From Calliopum simillimum (lineage: Eukaryota; Arthropoda; Insecta; Diptera; Lauxaniidae), in the NCBI GenBank assembly GCA_951812925.1, contig OX638371.1, forward strand, positions 82,159,697 through 82,223,696: a DNA stretch of 64,000 bases, in the 5' to 3' direction. Shown here piece after piece: positions 45,471 through 56,439 of the stretch. The position numbers and the translations under genes were made by a program. Below the pieces are notes generated by a model. It ran no database searches, had not been told where the DNA came from, and worked only from the letters and a program-made list of their open reading frames with translations. Every line of letters starts with the position of its first letter. The first letter of the stretch is position 1.

Positions 45471-45818
45471 TCAAAAGAAACTCATTTTCGGACAGCAGAT
45501 ATTCTGTATTAATGTTTGAATAACAGCTTTTAATTTATAAAACGGCTTCAGCATAGCGATCATACTGTTCCAGTGAGTTTCGCAATCTAAAACTAATTGA
45601 AATTCTTTTCCGAACTCTTCTTTTACATATCTTATCAAAATTTTATCTAATTTTGTTGGTGACTTACGAAATATTTCCACAATCTGCCGAGCTTTTGTAA
45701 TAACAGGTCTTACATGATCCTCCGATTCACCGCGTGCATTTTTAGTATCACACGTGTTGCCGGATTTTGATTTGGAATCAATTATGTAGTTAGCATTTTG
45801 CGCATAATTTCGCAACAC
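45471..45818 (-). pseudogene. hAT transposase fragment
   Basis: The minus-strand frame contains KARQIVEIFRKSPTKLDKIL, FGKEFQLVLDCETHWNSMIA and MLKPFYKLKAVIQ. This is the 'L..D..TRWNS…ML.R' stretch that precedes the insertion domain of hAT transposases. Neither the N-terminal finger nor the C-terminal dimerisation region remains. Its position, just inside the right end of the 4.7-kb element, supports that element's hAT assignment. Confidence 0.85.
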
Positions 45819-46699
45819 TATCTTTTCTTTTTAAACCGGGGTAATATTTTTAATTTTTCATTAAAAAAAAAAAAAAAAACTTTAGTTCCGAAATACCGGT
45901 ATTTGGCATATTTTAATACCGGTTTTTCGATATCGATTTTTGGACCGGGATACCGATATCGGCAACACCGGTATTGTATTCCCTAATTGGAATATTTTAC
46001 TAAAGTTATGACCAATTTTTATTTTATTAATTGTCATTCTGTTTATTAAAAAAAAAAAAATAAATTTTTTGTTTTTTTGCAAAATTAATTTGGATAGTTA
46101 AAAATTGACGCTGCGATTATAATGCGAAGCGTTTGTTATTATTGGTGTAGCTTAAGTATTTTCCTAAAGGGGTAGGTAAGCCAGTTGATCGATCACCCAC
46201 AGCAAGGTCTCAGTTGTGGTCAACAATTTATTGTCGGGTGGGGAGTGTTTACCCACAATATTTTTATATCGTTATGCCTTGTTCTCACTGCCTTGGTAAA
46301 ACCTGACTGAAATAAGAACAAACTAATAAGAAAGGATCACCGTTCAAATTTTGTAGCCCAGTGCTCCGACTTTTTACTGGCAAACTTTGTTGCTAATCAA
46401 ATCACACTATTCCCACTTTTGTGCATAACTAGACATACAGAAACGAAATCGCTCTAAGCAGGCAAGTGAGAATGAGATATTATTACAATCATATATCCAT
46501 TTCTCATTTTGTGACCTGTCGCTTTCTAAGGTACTAAGGCATAGGTTTTCAAAAATTTAAATTTTCCGTTCACTTCTATGCACATTACGTCAAATGACTT
46601 GTTTTTCTGTGCGAAATTAGTTAAAGCGAAAGTTTGATATTATTTGAACCAATAACTGTAGCAAAGGGATAAGTAAAAATTTTCGATTTGTATGAAAAA

Positions 46700-47095
46700 G
46701 AATAGCTATAGAATACCTATAGGTTTTAAATAATTAGATCATTTAACCCAAAAAATCGGCGAGTGGGATCTCCAACTTCAAAAAATCCCAGGAAAATTAG
46801 GAAATTTCCTTTTCTTTTGAAAAAAGCAAAATGTAAACAGAACATTTTTATTAAAAAGCATATTAAACTAAAATCAAAAATGTGTTCGTCTCAATTGCTT
46901 TTAAAAAAATTTAAATAACGAAATATATAAAAATATATTTGAAAAAAGTGAAAATAGTGTCGTGATTTGGTAAACGCCAAAAAGTGTCATTGAAATGATA
47001 GATCACTCATCCTGGTAAAAGGTGTGAACGTGGTTCTGTGTTTGTTAAGATTTTCTGATTTTAGGCTGGTTAACCAGGCTAGTGAGAATAGGGTA
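46700..47095. mobile_element. Copy of the 'TTAACCAG' element, uninterrupted, reverse orientation
   Basis: It aligns in reverse with 13539-13767 joined to 15647-15881, including 'ccaaatcacgacactatttt' and 'ttttttgggttaaatgat'. It ends with CTGGTTAACCAGGCTAGTGA at about 47067-47090. The left boundary was not resolved. It lies in the spacer between duplication copies A and B. Confidence 0.7.
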
Positions 47096-47099
47096 TTAC

Positions 47100-47231
47100 G
47101 GCCCCTATTGCGAATAGAAACGAAAAGGTAATAGTAGTATAGTTGTCTCTTTTTAACTAATGTTAATTGTGTACATCAACATAGAGAAATGTATTTTGGT
47201 TTCATTCGCGTTTCTATTCACAATAGGGGCC
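47100..47231. mobile_element. 132-bp palindromic MITE
   Basis: Inverted ends GGCCCCTATTGCGAATAGAA, flanked by TAC on both sides (47097-47099, 47232-47234). It is situated between the duplication copies. Confidence 0.8.
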
Positions 47232-48552
47232 TACGTTTTTTTTTAAAGAAGGACAAACCAGCGAAATTCGTCCAAAATCATCGACGATACAAATGTTACA
47301 ATGATGTAACCTTAAAACTGTGTCATGTACATATGTATATTAAATAATTACCTGGGGTACACGAATAAATCTGCTCAATCCATTTATTTTGATACCCAAC
47401 ACATGACGTTGGAGGGGTCTGGTCCGGCGTCACGTTTTTTACTGTCTGTATCTGTGCGAAATTTAGTGGCATTACCTCAAATAGCGCTTGAACTAGAGCA
47501 CTATGAAAATGTTGCTAATATGGGAGGTGCCACGCCCTCTTGACACACCTCCTTCTCTGCGTTACAAACGGAAGGACAAAGTGAATATACATACTTATAT
47601 ACCCCGGATGTATACGTATAGTATACAAATGCAGCTTTATCACTAAGAAAAAAAAAAATAAAATTAAAATAAAGTAGCCGTATTCACAATTTGGTTGTGT
47701 CGTAGCAAATGCAAAATTATTTGAAATAACAAAAACAAAATTCTATAGATTTTTTGAAAAACTTTTCGTGAAGACGGCTAGTATTTAAAAATATAAGTGA
47801 AAAAATTGCGAAAAGTGTTGTGATTTGGAGTTTTATGTTTTGGTTTTTTTCCGATTTCCGTTTGGTTAACCTAGATAGTAAGAACAAGGCGATTCCTCAA
47901 GTTTTTTAACACACTAATTTTTACAGCACGACATTACGATAGCTTACAAACAAAAAAATAAATATAAAATTTGATTGATTCTCGCATATGGAGAATTCAG
48001 TCCTTTGAAACCGTTTTCAGGTAAGGTGCAAACGCTATAAAAAACTTTTGTCTGTTACCAAAAACCTCCAAAAAGTGTCTTGTAATTTTTTGCTTAAACC
48101 ATTTTTGAGGTATGTTCCATGAGCGCTCTAGAGTAATGTACTTTGTTCTGTAATTGTGTTTGGATTGCCTAATCTAAACTGTTCTTTTTGCTTTTTCCTG
48201 CACTCGCTTGAAACTTAGTACTGGAGTGAAACTTATATTTGAAAAGTGGGCGTGACACTTACTTGATTACGCCCACTGGTTTTCTTACCAAATTTCAATG
48301 ATATATGTAGATGTTATGCTATGTAACGTAATCTGAACACCTTGGTGTTACTAAAAAACAATAGTTTTTTTTGGAATCAAAAATTTGCTATGCAAATAAA
48401 ATTAAAATTCAATTAATTTTGGCCATTTGAATGCAATTATTTAATTAAAAAAAAAAAAAAAAAAAATAGTTTTGTTAGACTTTTCAGCTGATAAAAGTAA
48501 TTAAACTCACCACAAATCGTAAACTTATCTAGTTGCTTTAACTGTTCACTAG

Positions 48553-49341
48553 TAGTGGTGTCAATGAAACCAAAAAACCGGCAAAATGAGGAAGTCCTCG
48601 AGAACAGCTCCGATTTTGATAATTTTATTTTAATTTTTTTTTTTTTTTTATTAAAAATCAGAAGCATTTTTAACCATTCAAAATTTTGATAAAAATCAAA
48701 ATCAGTATTCGAGTAATATTAAAATCAAAACATCAAAATTTTCAATGGTTAAAAAGTGGGCGTGGCACTTTTCCGATTTCGCCTAATTTTTGCTCATTAT
48801 AAGGCATTAATAGTCAGTAGCTGTAACAAAAAATTTTATACGGTTCAAAAGATATGACCAAACCAAATTAAAAGCTTAGAGCGGTGCCACCCCTCTTCAC
48901 AAGTATATACTAAGTCAAGATCTATTTCATTCTTTAGTATATGCTAATGCGCATCATTTTCTAAAGTTACATTAAAATCGCTTAAGCCGCTCTTGAGAAA
49001 AACATGACAACGGTTTTTATATACACAATTTTAGACCCTATAAGAAGAAAAGATATCTCAGAAACCTTACAAGATACAGCAATTTTAATGCCAGATTCGG
49101 ATTTAAAATTGCCAAATACATATAAAATTACTATTTTGATTTTTGGTTGTTGCATTTCTTTTAACAATTTTTTTTTGATGAAAATATAACTTTTTTAAAT
49201 ATTGCTTAAAAAATTATATTATTCCGACCGCGCTCCAAAATGTTTCGGATTTTAAATAAAAAAACAAAATTAAAAAAAAAATCATCAAAATCTGAGCTGT
49301 TCTTGAAGGCTTCCATCGAAAATGCTTCATTGACTCCACTA
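48553..49341. mobile_element. 789-bp DNA element, copy-B specific
   Basis: The ends TAGTGGTGTCAATGAA and an inverse reading TAGTGGAGTCAATGAA are flanked by TAG (48550-48552, 49342-49344). Copy A is empty at 'ttcactagctg' near 36395-36405. The interior has inverted 'gaacagctc' blocks and AT-rich filler. Superfamily undecided. Confidence 0.78.
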
Positions 49342-49559
49342 TAGCTGTAGAACTAATTAAATGCCATCTTCATTTGCTCGGCTACTTAATAACTTCAATC
49401 TTAACTTCAATCTAACTTAATAATCAGAGACGTTGCCAATTCTTACCACAAATCGAATGAATGTGTCTCAAATTTGCTGTATTCAACACCATTATCGATG
49501 ATGCCACATTTGATTGGCACAATCAATTCCAAAATAATTGCTTGAACTAAAATAAAATA

Positions 49560-50438
49560 CAGTAGACCCCGCTTAATTGACTTAATGAAAAATGCGAACT
49601 TTTCGGTTCAATTAACCGGGGAAGCAATTAAGCGGGGACCTGAAAAACTACTTGTAATGGAAATGTATATGGAAATCGATAGCTTAGGATATGTTTACTT
49701 CGAGTCCATCAGCCTGCCTTGCTTAGGCACATGACCGTCCTAAAAAGGTTGAGAAAATCAGGTTTTTTGCAAATATCTCGCTAACGGCTACTACTATAGA
49801 AAAATGTTGGGACAATTTTGAAATAGTGTGTGTATAAAAAGTTATTAAGGGTCAAATTTTTCAATTTCTTTTATAATTTCCAGTGGTATCTGAAATAAAA
49901 AAAGCAACAGATGTGATTTTGACTATTAAAAACTTTTAAGACCATCACCTTTTCTGGACATGGTATGTAAAGCACAATCCACTTTCGTCGGCGTAAAAAA
50001 TATCAGCTTGATCAAAGCCCTTTAAAAATCCGGGAAGGACTAAGTAATTGAAATCATTTGCTCCTTTTGCGTTTTCTGAGGATTTTCCTCCATGGACTTT
50101 ACGAAGGACGAAACCTTAACGGGTTTGCCTTTGCCATAGCCAGTTCGGAATAGGATTAACATCTTTCGTGAGTTGTATTGAAAACTGTTCAGATTTTTCC
50201 ATCAGTAAAATTTTTGTCACTTTTGATATTGTTGATCTTATACAGTTGGTATTTTACATATATTTTTCATTTGGAAATAATTTTATTCCTATTAATTAAC
50301 AGGGGAAACCAATTAAGCGGGAATCTATTAACAGGGGATTTGGGTGCCTTTTTCAATGAGGACGGTTTTACTAGGTTTTTTTTAGTTCAATTATCCGGGG
50401 AAGTCAATTCAAAGGGGTCAATTAAGCGGGGTCTACTG
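49560..50438. mobile_element. pogo/Tigger-like transposon with transposase debris, TA target
   Basis: The ends CAGTAGACCCCGCTTAATT and the exact inverse are flanked by TA (49558-49559, 50439-50440). Further 'caattaagcgggg' repeats occur inside both ends. The minus strand carries a recognisable piece of pogo-type transposase (49940-50165). It is absent from copy A, where 'aaaatacatgtaccc' is continuous near 36600. Confidence 0.92.
49940..50165 (-). pseudogene. pogo/Tigger transposase fragment
   Basis: Read on the minus strand from 50165, the fragment includes FVLRKVHGG…, then after a gap LPGFLKGFDQADIFYADESG and LCF. The last part is the first catalytic Asp motif of CENP-B/pogo transposases ('I.NADETGL.F'), with the Asp codon at 49988-49990. 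Upstream and downstream frames are broken. Confidence 0.8.
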
Positions 50439-50553
50439 TACTTGTACCCTACTTAATTGTAACAGAAAGATTTAAGATGTAAGTAAAGAAAATTGATGTT
50501 GCAACAAAGTTTGCAAAAGAAAGGAAGCAGTACTAAGCGAACAAGTGCATATT

Positions 50554-50643
50554 GGGGGTCAATATTCCGGGGGAATTTTTCTCAAAGTACAATAGAGGCA
50601 GTCTCAAAAAAATTCCTCGGAAATATTTATTCACGATAACCCC
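50554..50643. mobile_element. Short palindromic MITE, family D, copy 3
   Basis: Counterpart of 36715-36810 in the duplicated locus; same ends, with a ~12-bp internal deletion. Confidence 0.75.
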
Positions 50644-51443
50644 TATTATGAAACAATGGCGTAGAAATTAAACTAAATTTGTTTTCTCAAAATTTTGGTG
50701 GTTTTTACTTATCAGGGGCTGAATCGCCGCATCCAAATTTCACCCCACTGCAAAACTCTAAAACTACATTTTAGATAAAGCTCGTTCTCACAACATCATA
50801 ACGAAATCACACAAGGATCATTTTCCTAGAACGTATTAACCCATTATATCCTGTTTTAAGGGTCTTTTTGGACCCTTCCCCCCAAAAAAACTGGGTTACA
50901 ATGGGTTAAAGAATTCCGGAAATTTTCGCAAGGAGCTACTAAAGACAAAAAATTCTTAAAACTTAAGGAAAGCGCGGCAAGGATGCAATGAATATACAAT
51001 GTGGAAAGTCCTTATTGATGTAAACGTTTTTTTGTTTTTCGGGATAAAATTTTGTTTTTTTAGTGCAACTAGTAGTGCAATTTATAGTAGATATTTCTGT
51101 AATACATTCTGAGTCAATATTAGGTGTTATTTTTGTACCTTTTTAAGAAAAGGGTCAAATTGACCCACGAGTGGGGATTTTAGAGGGTTAAAATAGAAAT
51201 ATTAATCGCAATGTCCTGCATAAGCTTACTGAAGACATTTTAAACCTCAGATGTAAGGATCATATAGTTAAATGTATCGATTTAACACAAGAATGCGTTT
51301 TTTAGGCATAAAACTTTGCAAACGTTAACTGGATGTTATCAGAAAAAAATTAGCTTTTCAAACGCTATGAATGTTGATTTTTTCACATCTTTTCGTTTCC
51401 GAATTCGTACTATTTTTCAACTATTTGTTAATTTAATAATAAA

Positions 51444-51574
51444 GGTACTCCTTAAAACTTGTAAATACCTCGAAAACCTCGTAAACTTGTAATAGTTGTC
51501 AAAACCAATATGAACTTTAATAGTTTTAAGAGTTTACGAGGTTTTCAAGGCTCTTACACGTTTTAAGGAATACC
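51444..51574. mobile_element. Palindromic MITE, 'cctcgtaaactcgtaa' family, copy B
   Basis: Orthologous to 39095-39216 and 40-50 bp from the elongase-B stop. It therefore predates the duplication. Confidence 0.78.
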
Positions 51575-51617
51575 CTAATTGATATATTATAATAAAACTT
51601 AAAAAAGAACCCAATAT

Positions 51618-54600
51618 TTATTTAAACTTATTTTTCTTCTGATAATTGCCCATATAAAAACGACCAAATAATATTAGAAATGACATCATATATATAATGG
51701 TTGCACAATTGATCCAAGTGGGAAAATCACAATTATTGCCGATGGCCTGTATTGCCCAGAATAGGCCAATTGTAAATTGTATCTATTGTAAAAATTAGAA
51801 AGTGGTTAAATGGATTATTATTACAAGAGCATCAAATTTATTTAAAATCTTACCAACTGTAGCACTGTAAGGTATTTTTTCCACCACAAATATTTTTGAA
51901 CCAAATCTCCCAATGCACTTAGCGCATAATAGCTATACATTATGATGTGCACAAAAGAATTTATCAGCGCAGGTAAAAATGCTATTTATACAGAAAATTG
52001 TTAAAATTATACGCATATTGATTATGTATAAGCCTTTCTCACTTGATCCCGTTGGCACCCATTTGATAGCAATCCACCATAAGGGAAACATTGTGCTATG
52101 ATGATAAACGTGCAAAAAGCTGAGTTGATTCCATTTTTTACGTAAAATAAAAAATAACGTATCCGTAAATTCAAAAAGTTTGGATAAATAAAACCACCAC
52201 ACACCAGTTGCAATCTAAGGGGAAAAAAAGGTAAACAAAAACATTAAAAAAGTGAAAATGGTACTCGTTCTCTTATGGTAGAGTTTAAAACAATCGTTTG
52301 CATGTACGTTTATCTAGTTTGATTTTTATGAAGCAAAAATGCATCCCGTTGGTATCTCAAATGTTAAAAGACTCTTAAAAACGATAGGTATCTGCATAAT
52401 TTTTAATTTTTTCATTCCAAGAAAAATCAATAAACAGATACCCAATTGCTTGAAAAATATAGATTATATTCTTGCATGAAAAGCACTCAATTTATTACGA
52501 ATAAAGTATACGTAGGGCACTATTTATATTTCGGGAACTGGCAACACTAAAGCACCAATAGCTAAAATCTGGCAACGCAAGTGCTATTTGTTTTGTTTAC
52601 AGAGAGGTAAGAAAATCAATTTGGCCAAGAGAAGGTTTTCGTTGGATTATCACTTGCACATCAAAAAGTTGTGAGTAGGTTAATAACCTGTTTACACCGG
52701 AGATTTACGAGGCAATTTACGGCTATTTCGAGATTTAGCGCCATATCTTGCCATATATCACGTGATTTACCATACAAAAATATATCTATTTCCAACGTGA
52801 TTTAATTTATATCTTCGAATTAATCTGAACAGGGCTACCGATTTTTGCTATTTTCAAGCATGTGGCACCTCTAAACTTTGATAATTTGAAGTTTTGTTGA
52901 CATTCATTGTATTTATTTGTTTACAAAAGCCAAAAAGAACGTAACTTTTATTTGTTAAATTTAACTTTTTAGTTATTATTTTCAATTTTTCGGTGAAACA
53001 ATGAATCGAGGAGTTTTGGCTTTTTTGCAAAATGTAGTGCTGGGACATTTCAGCAACCAAAAAAATGGATTTCTTCTACTATCATTTTGCATCCAGAAGA
53101 AGTCGATATCACAATTGAATTTCTAGCTCGCGGACAAGCTGTGCATTGGACATGGAATTACTTCCAACGCCCACAGCAGCATCGGTTGCGACTTCATCGT
53201 TAATCACTAGTGGTGGCGAAAGAGTCGGAGGATTGGATTCGTTTAAAAATTCTCCTATCGAAGAGCCAATCCGTGTGGTATTGAAGAAATATTTAATAAA
53301 ACCAGTGATAATAAAAATTGGAATAAATAAAATATCAATAAGTTAATTGTTTGGCAAAAGAGTTTTTTATTTTTATGAACTATGTGGATTTAAATTAAAG
53401 TATTGCATCAGGTTTTCGTATAGTCGTGCTAATATAAACATTTCTTTGTTGCGATTCAGTGGCGATTCACAGATAGAAATTCGGTCCATGAGATTTTACT
53501 GTGTTAACTCGTGTGGCACCCATACATCGAGTTGTTTTTGTTTGTATCCGGCCTTATTCAAATGGTTCCAAACGGTTTTTTGTACAATGTTCAGCTACTG
53601 TGCAATCGAAACAGTGCTTATATGACTGTCGGCTTTAACGATTTCCATAATTTTATCAACATTTTTGACAATCGGCCTTCCGGAGCGTGGAATCGACGAA
53701 ACCAAATTTGCGCATGGTTGGCTGTTGCAGTATCGGGACCATAAACACTATTCACATTTTCAGTCGCGTGACTTGCTTTTTCGCCTTTATCGAAGAAAAC
53801 TTGTAAAATGTAGAGTATTTTCCCTTTGCAAGGGTCATTTTTGACACTTGCGCAAACATATCGAAATTTTGCTTCATTCGCTAGATATATTTCACCCCTA
53901 TTTACGATTTCAACCCTCTACCGATTTCTGTAATAAAACCCAGTGTGGAAATAGGCTTTCTGTAGCGCTTCTTTTTCTACAATAAACGCTTACACTCTTT
54001 AAGGACCATTCTTCCTTTTTAACATTGCATGTCTTAGGATAAAATTATCCATAGCCTTTCGAAAATGCGGCGGTAAGCTTTCTCATATATAAAAACACTA
54101 CCTGTACTGGGATTCAAAATTGGGTACTTGGCTTGAAGATAGATAATAAACATCTTAGGACATCAGGTTACAGAGCTTACTGATGATTTTGTCTAAAATT
54201 TGTATTTAAGCTCCCTGAAGTTAAAATACAGACAGTCTACAAAAAATTCTAGTTCACGATTAGTACTAGCCCGAAACTAGTAAAAAAGGGATGTAGTGGG
54301 GGCCAGTTTGATATCAGTTTTTAGTTGGCAAATAAATTTGTAGCTTAACGAAAACAAAATACAATTTCCATTTTTGCTTTCGAAATATGTAATTTGTGTT
54401 TTGTGTCACTTGAATAAATTATGGAAAAAATTAAGTTAGTGAATTAAGCCCAAACTCCAATAGCGCGTCGGCAGTTGCAGTGGCAGTTTTCGAAGCAGTA
54501 TTTTACTGCCATTATTTGATGCCACTGCCCATGTATCCACAATAGCGCGTCGGCAGTGGCACTGGCAGTGTTGGAATAAAAACTGTTTTCGCGAACAAAC

Positions 54601-55805
54601 TCAATTATTTTTCTTTTAATTTTATCACCAAACACTCAATATAAATTTTAAATTGTCACAGATTTAAATATTTTTACAAATTATATGTTTTTCTTTTATA
54701 TTTTTGAAATTCGAAAAATTCGAAAATATTCAAATGAGAGGCATTGGCAGTGAATTTAGAAATAGAGCAAAATTGCACAGCGCTGTGTACTGCCGCCGCT
54801 GTATTGTAGTTACTTTCATATAAAGTAGTGCGTTCTAAAATGACAACTGTTTTCGAAAACTGCCACTGCCGACGCGATTTTGGAGTTTAGGCTTTAATTT
54901 TTGTTAATGTCGTTATGAATGTAACTTTATTTACTTTATTTAAAAAAAATATAAACTCAAATAAAAATAAAAATATTGCTATCTTAAATACACACGAAAC
55001 CACTGGTCGAAGACTAGTTGTTAAAAGACTTCTTCACAACTAACTTTGGACTGGTGAAAACATAATGTAGAAGGGGACAATTGAAATTTCATAGGATATC
55101 AACACACAAAAAAGAACAGTTGCTTGTATGCAAAAGAGATTGAAGTCGGACTAGTACTGTTTGTTAGAGGACTAGTTAATGAACTACTCTTGAACTAGAA
55201 CATTTGCCTGCAGGGCTTTTTTAAATTTTCTTCTCTTTTCCTTCTTTTCTTTTGAAGAGAATTACTCAAATTTTGGAACAAAATTTTCGCTCCAAACTGT
55301 ATTTGATAGTCGAATGCTTACACCAGACAAAAAAAGAAATAAACCACTGTGATTTGACCGAGAGAATGTACATTACGGCGGAATAAAGTTTCTTAAATTT
55401 ATCTTCTCTCAATATTCACTTACTCTCATCTCATCGATTGTGTAAATTTCACGGCATGGCTGGCACCAATAGTTGTAGTGTAGCCGGATGGATCCCAGTA
55501 ATAACTCCTTAAAAATGTACGCATTCAGCAAAGCCATTGTCAAATTATAGATAATCAGCAGTTTTTGTAGTTGAAATGCTTTATATCTGTAATGAAAGTA
55601 ATTAAGAAATGTGAATGAAAGTTTCCATTTTGTTGTACATAATATCTTACCTTGCCAACCATTTGGGCAACAAATGCACCAACATTAAGTAGATACACAC
55701 TAAGGAAATCATGTTCCAAAATGAATCCACCAACATCCAACCACGTGTACGTCTGTCTGACATACTTTCGTATGGAAATTCATATGAAAAAGTTGTTGAA
55801 TTCAT
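51618..55805 (-). CDS. ELOVL-family very-long-chain fatty acid elongase, copy B
   Basis: Five minus-strand exons with the same boundaries and phases as copy A: 55651-55805, 55424-55586, 52043-52214, 51854-51981, 51618-51782, giving 260 residues. The HVYHH catalytic box is kept ([20 protein letters not shown]), as are all hydrophobic segments. Differences from copy A are scattered conservative substitutions: E for D and N for S near the N-terminus, IATGVWW for IASGLWW, STFLPAL for STFFPAL. The C-terminus is …QKKNKFK, two residues longer, which changes KKxx to the related KxKxx signal. Intron 2 is 3.2 kb because of nested transposons. No disabling change was seen, so both copies look under selection. 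Substrate preference is unknown. Confidence 0.92.
52480..53344. other. Unidentified part of the intron-2 insertion in elongase B
   Basis: Absent from copy A. Contains a short plus-strand open frame (53146-53343) with [16 protein letters not shown] and a Gly/Ser stretch, and fragments such as [20 protein letters not shown] near 53095. They are coding-like but were not recognised. Confidence 0.3.
53345..53890 (-). pseudogene. mariner transposase, N-terminal half, decayed
   Basis: Minus-strand frames give, in order, [32 protein letters not shown], then [53 protein letters not shown]. This is the helix-turn-helix to 'WVPHEL…NLMDRI' region of mariner transposases. In-frame stops and frameshifts are present, and the catalytic D,D(34)D part is missing. 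It lies inside elongase B intron 2. Confidence 0.88.
54214..55217. mobile_element. 1-kb insertion with CCCTG ends in elongase B intron 2
   Basis: Copy A reads continuously where copy B has this block. The ends CCCTGAAG… and …TGCAGGG, flanked by CT, contain inverted 'ttctagttca' words. It carries the MITE 54448-54892. No coding region. Superfamily undecided. Confidence 0.6.
54448..54892. mobile_element. MITE with 'GGCAGTGGCAGT' arms
   Basis: Inverted ends AAGCCCAAACTCCAATAGCG and …CGCGATTTTGGAGTTTAGGCTT. The arms continue with 'cgtcggcagt(t/g)gcagtggcagt', and the left arm is partly duplicated at 54541-54571. It is nested in the copy-B-specific insertion 54214-55217. Confidence 0.78.
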
Positions 55806-56439
55806 TGATGTTATCCTGTAGACAAGAGACATTTCTTCAAATGTTTATCGTTGACCATTAATTGGGCAAATAAGTTTTCATTACTGTTGTCAGATGTTTT
55901 TATGCTAACAATTTTAATGATCAAGATTCTATCAAATATACATAAGTACAAGGAAATCACTGAAGCATTTCGAAAAGCAAAATTTTTTAATATCAAGGTC
56001 ACACGTTTTATTTTTTAATATTGATGTATTGAAATATTGTGTTAAAGTTGGGACCAATTTTTTTATTTTTTTAATTGTAATTCTGTTTATTCAATAGAAA
56101 TAAATAAATTTTTTTAACTAAAATATTAAGTGAGCTCTGAACTGTTTTTTAGCTCTCCGAAAATTTGCAAAATAAATTTGGATAGTTAACAATTGACGCT
56201 ACGATATGTACTTAGATACTGAAGAAATTCAATAAAAGCAAGCGATTTAAATGCGGAGCATTTGTTACCATTGGCGAGCGTAGCTTAGGTATTTTCTTAA
56301 GGGGGTAAGCCAGCTGATCGATCAGACACTGCAAGGTCTCAGTTATGGTAATTAGTTCATTGTTGGGTGGGCAGTATTTAGCCATAATATTTTTATATTG
56401 TTATACCTTGTTTTTACTGTCTTGGTAAAACCAAATTGT

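Larger units (their letters stand above)
41294..45985. mobile_element. 4.7-kb hAT transposon hosting three further elements
   Basis: The ends are TAGGTAATGCAATACTGGTG and an inverse reading TAGGGAATACAATACCGGTG. The 8-bp flanks are ATTGAAAT (41286-41293) and ATTGGAAT (45986-45993), differing at one base. The duplicated locus keeps the empty site at 56028-56035. A hAT transposase fragment lies near the right end (45471-45818). Both subterminal regions are rich in 'ataccggtat' words. Nested inside are a MITE (41515-41651), the CACTG element (41741-42994) and the pogo-like element (43459-45459). Confidence 0.88.
34968..46311. repeat. Tandem segmental duplication, copy A
   Basis: It starts at 'aaattcatcccaaatcatcgacgatac' and ends at '…cttggtaaaacc'. 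It matches 47264-56433 in the same order and orientation throughout, including flanking non-coding DNA, the elongase gene and older MITEs. Copy-A-specific insertions are 36818-37725, 37922-38206, 39229-39372 and 41294-45985. Subtracting insertions from either copy gives an ancestral unit of roughly 5-6 kb. Confidence 0.9.
47264..56433. repeat. Tandem segmental duplication, copy B
   Basis: Matches copy A from 'aaattcgtccaaaatcatcg' to '…cttggtaaaacc'. Copy-B-specific insertions are 48553-49341, 49560-50438, about 52480-54020 and 54214-55217. The last two expand elongase B intron 2 to 3.2 kb, against 664 bp in copy A. Both copies keep an intact elongase. Confidence 0.9.
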
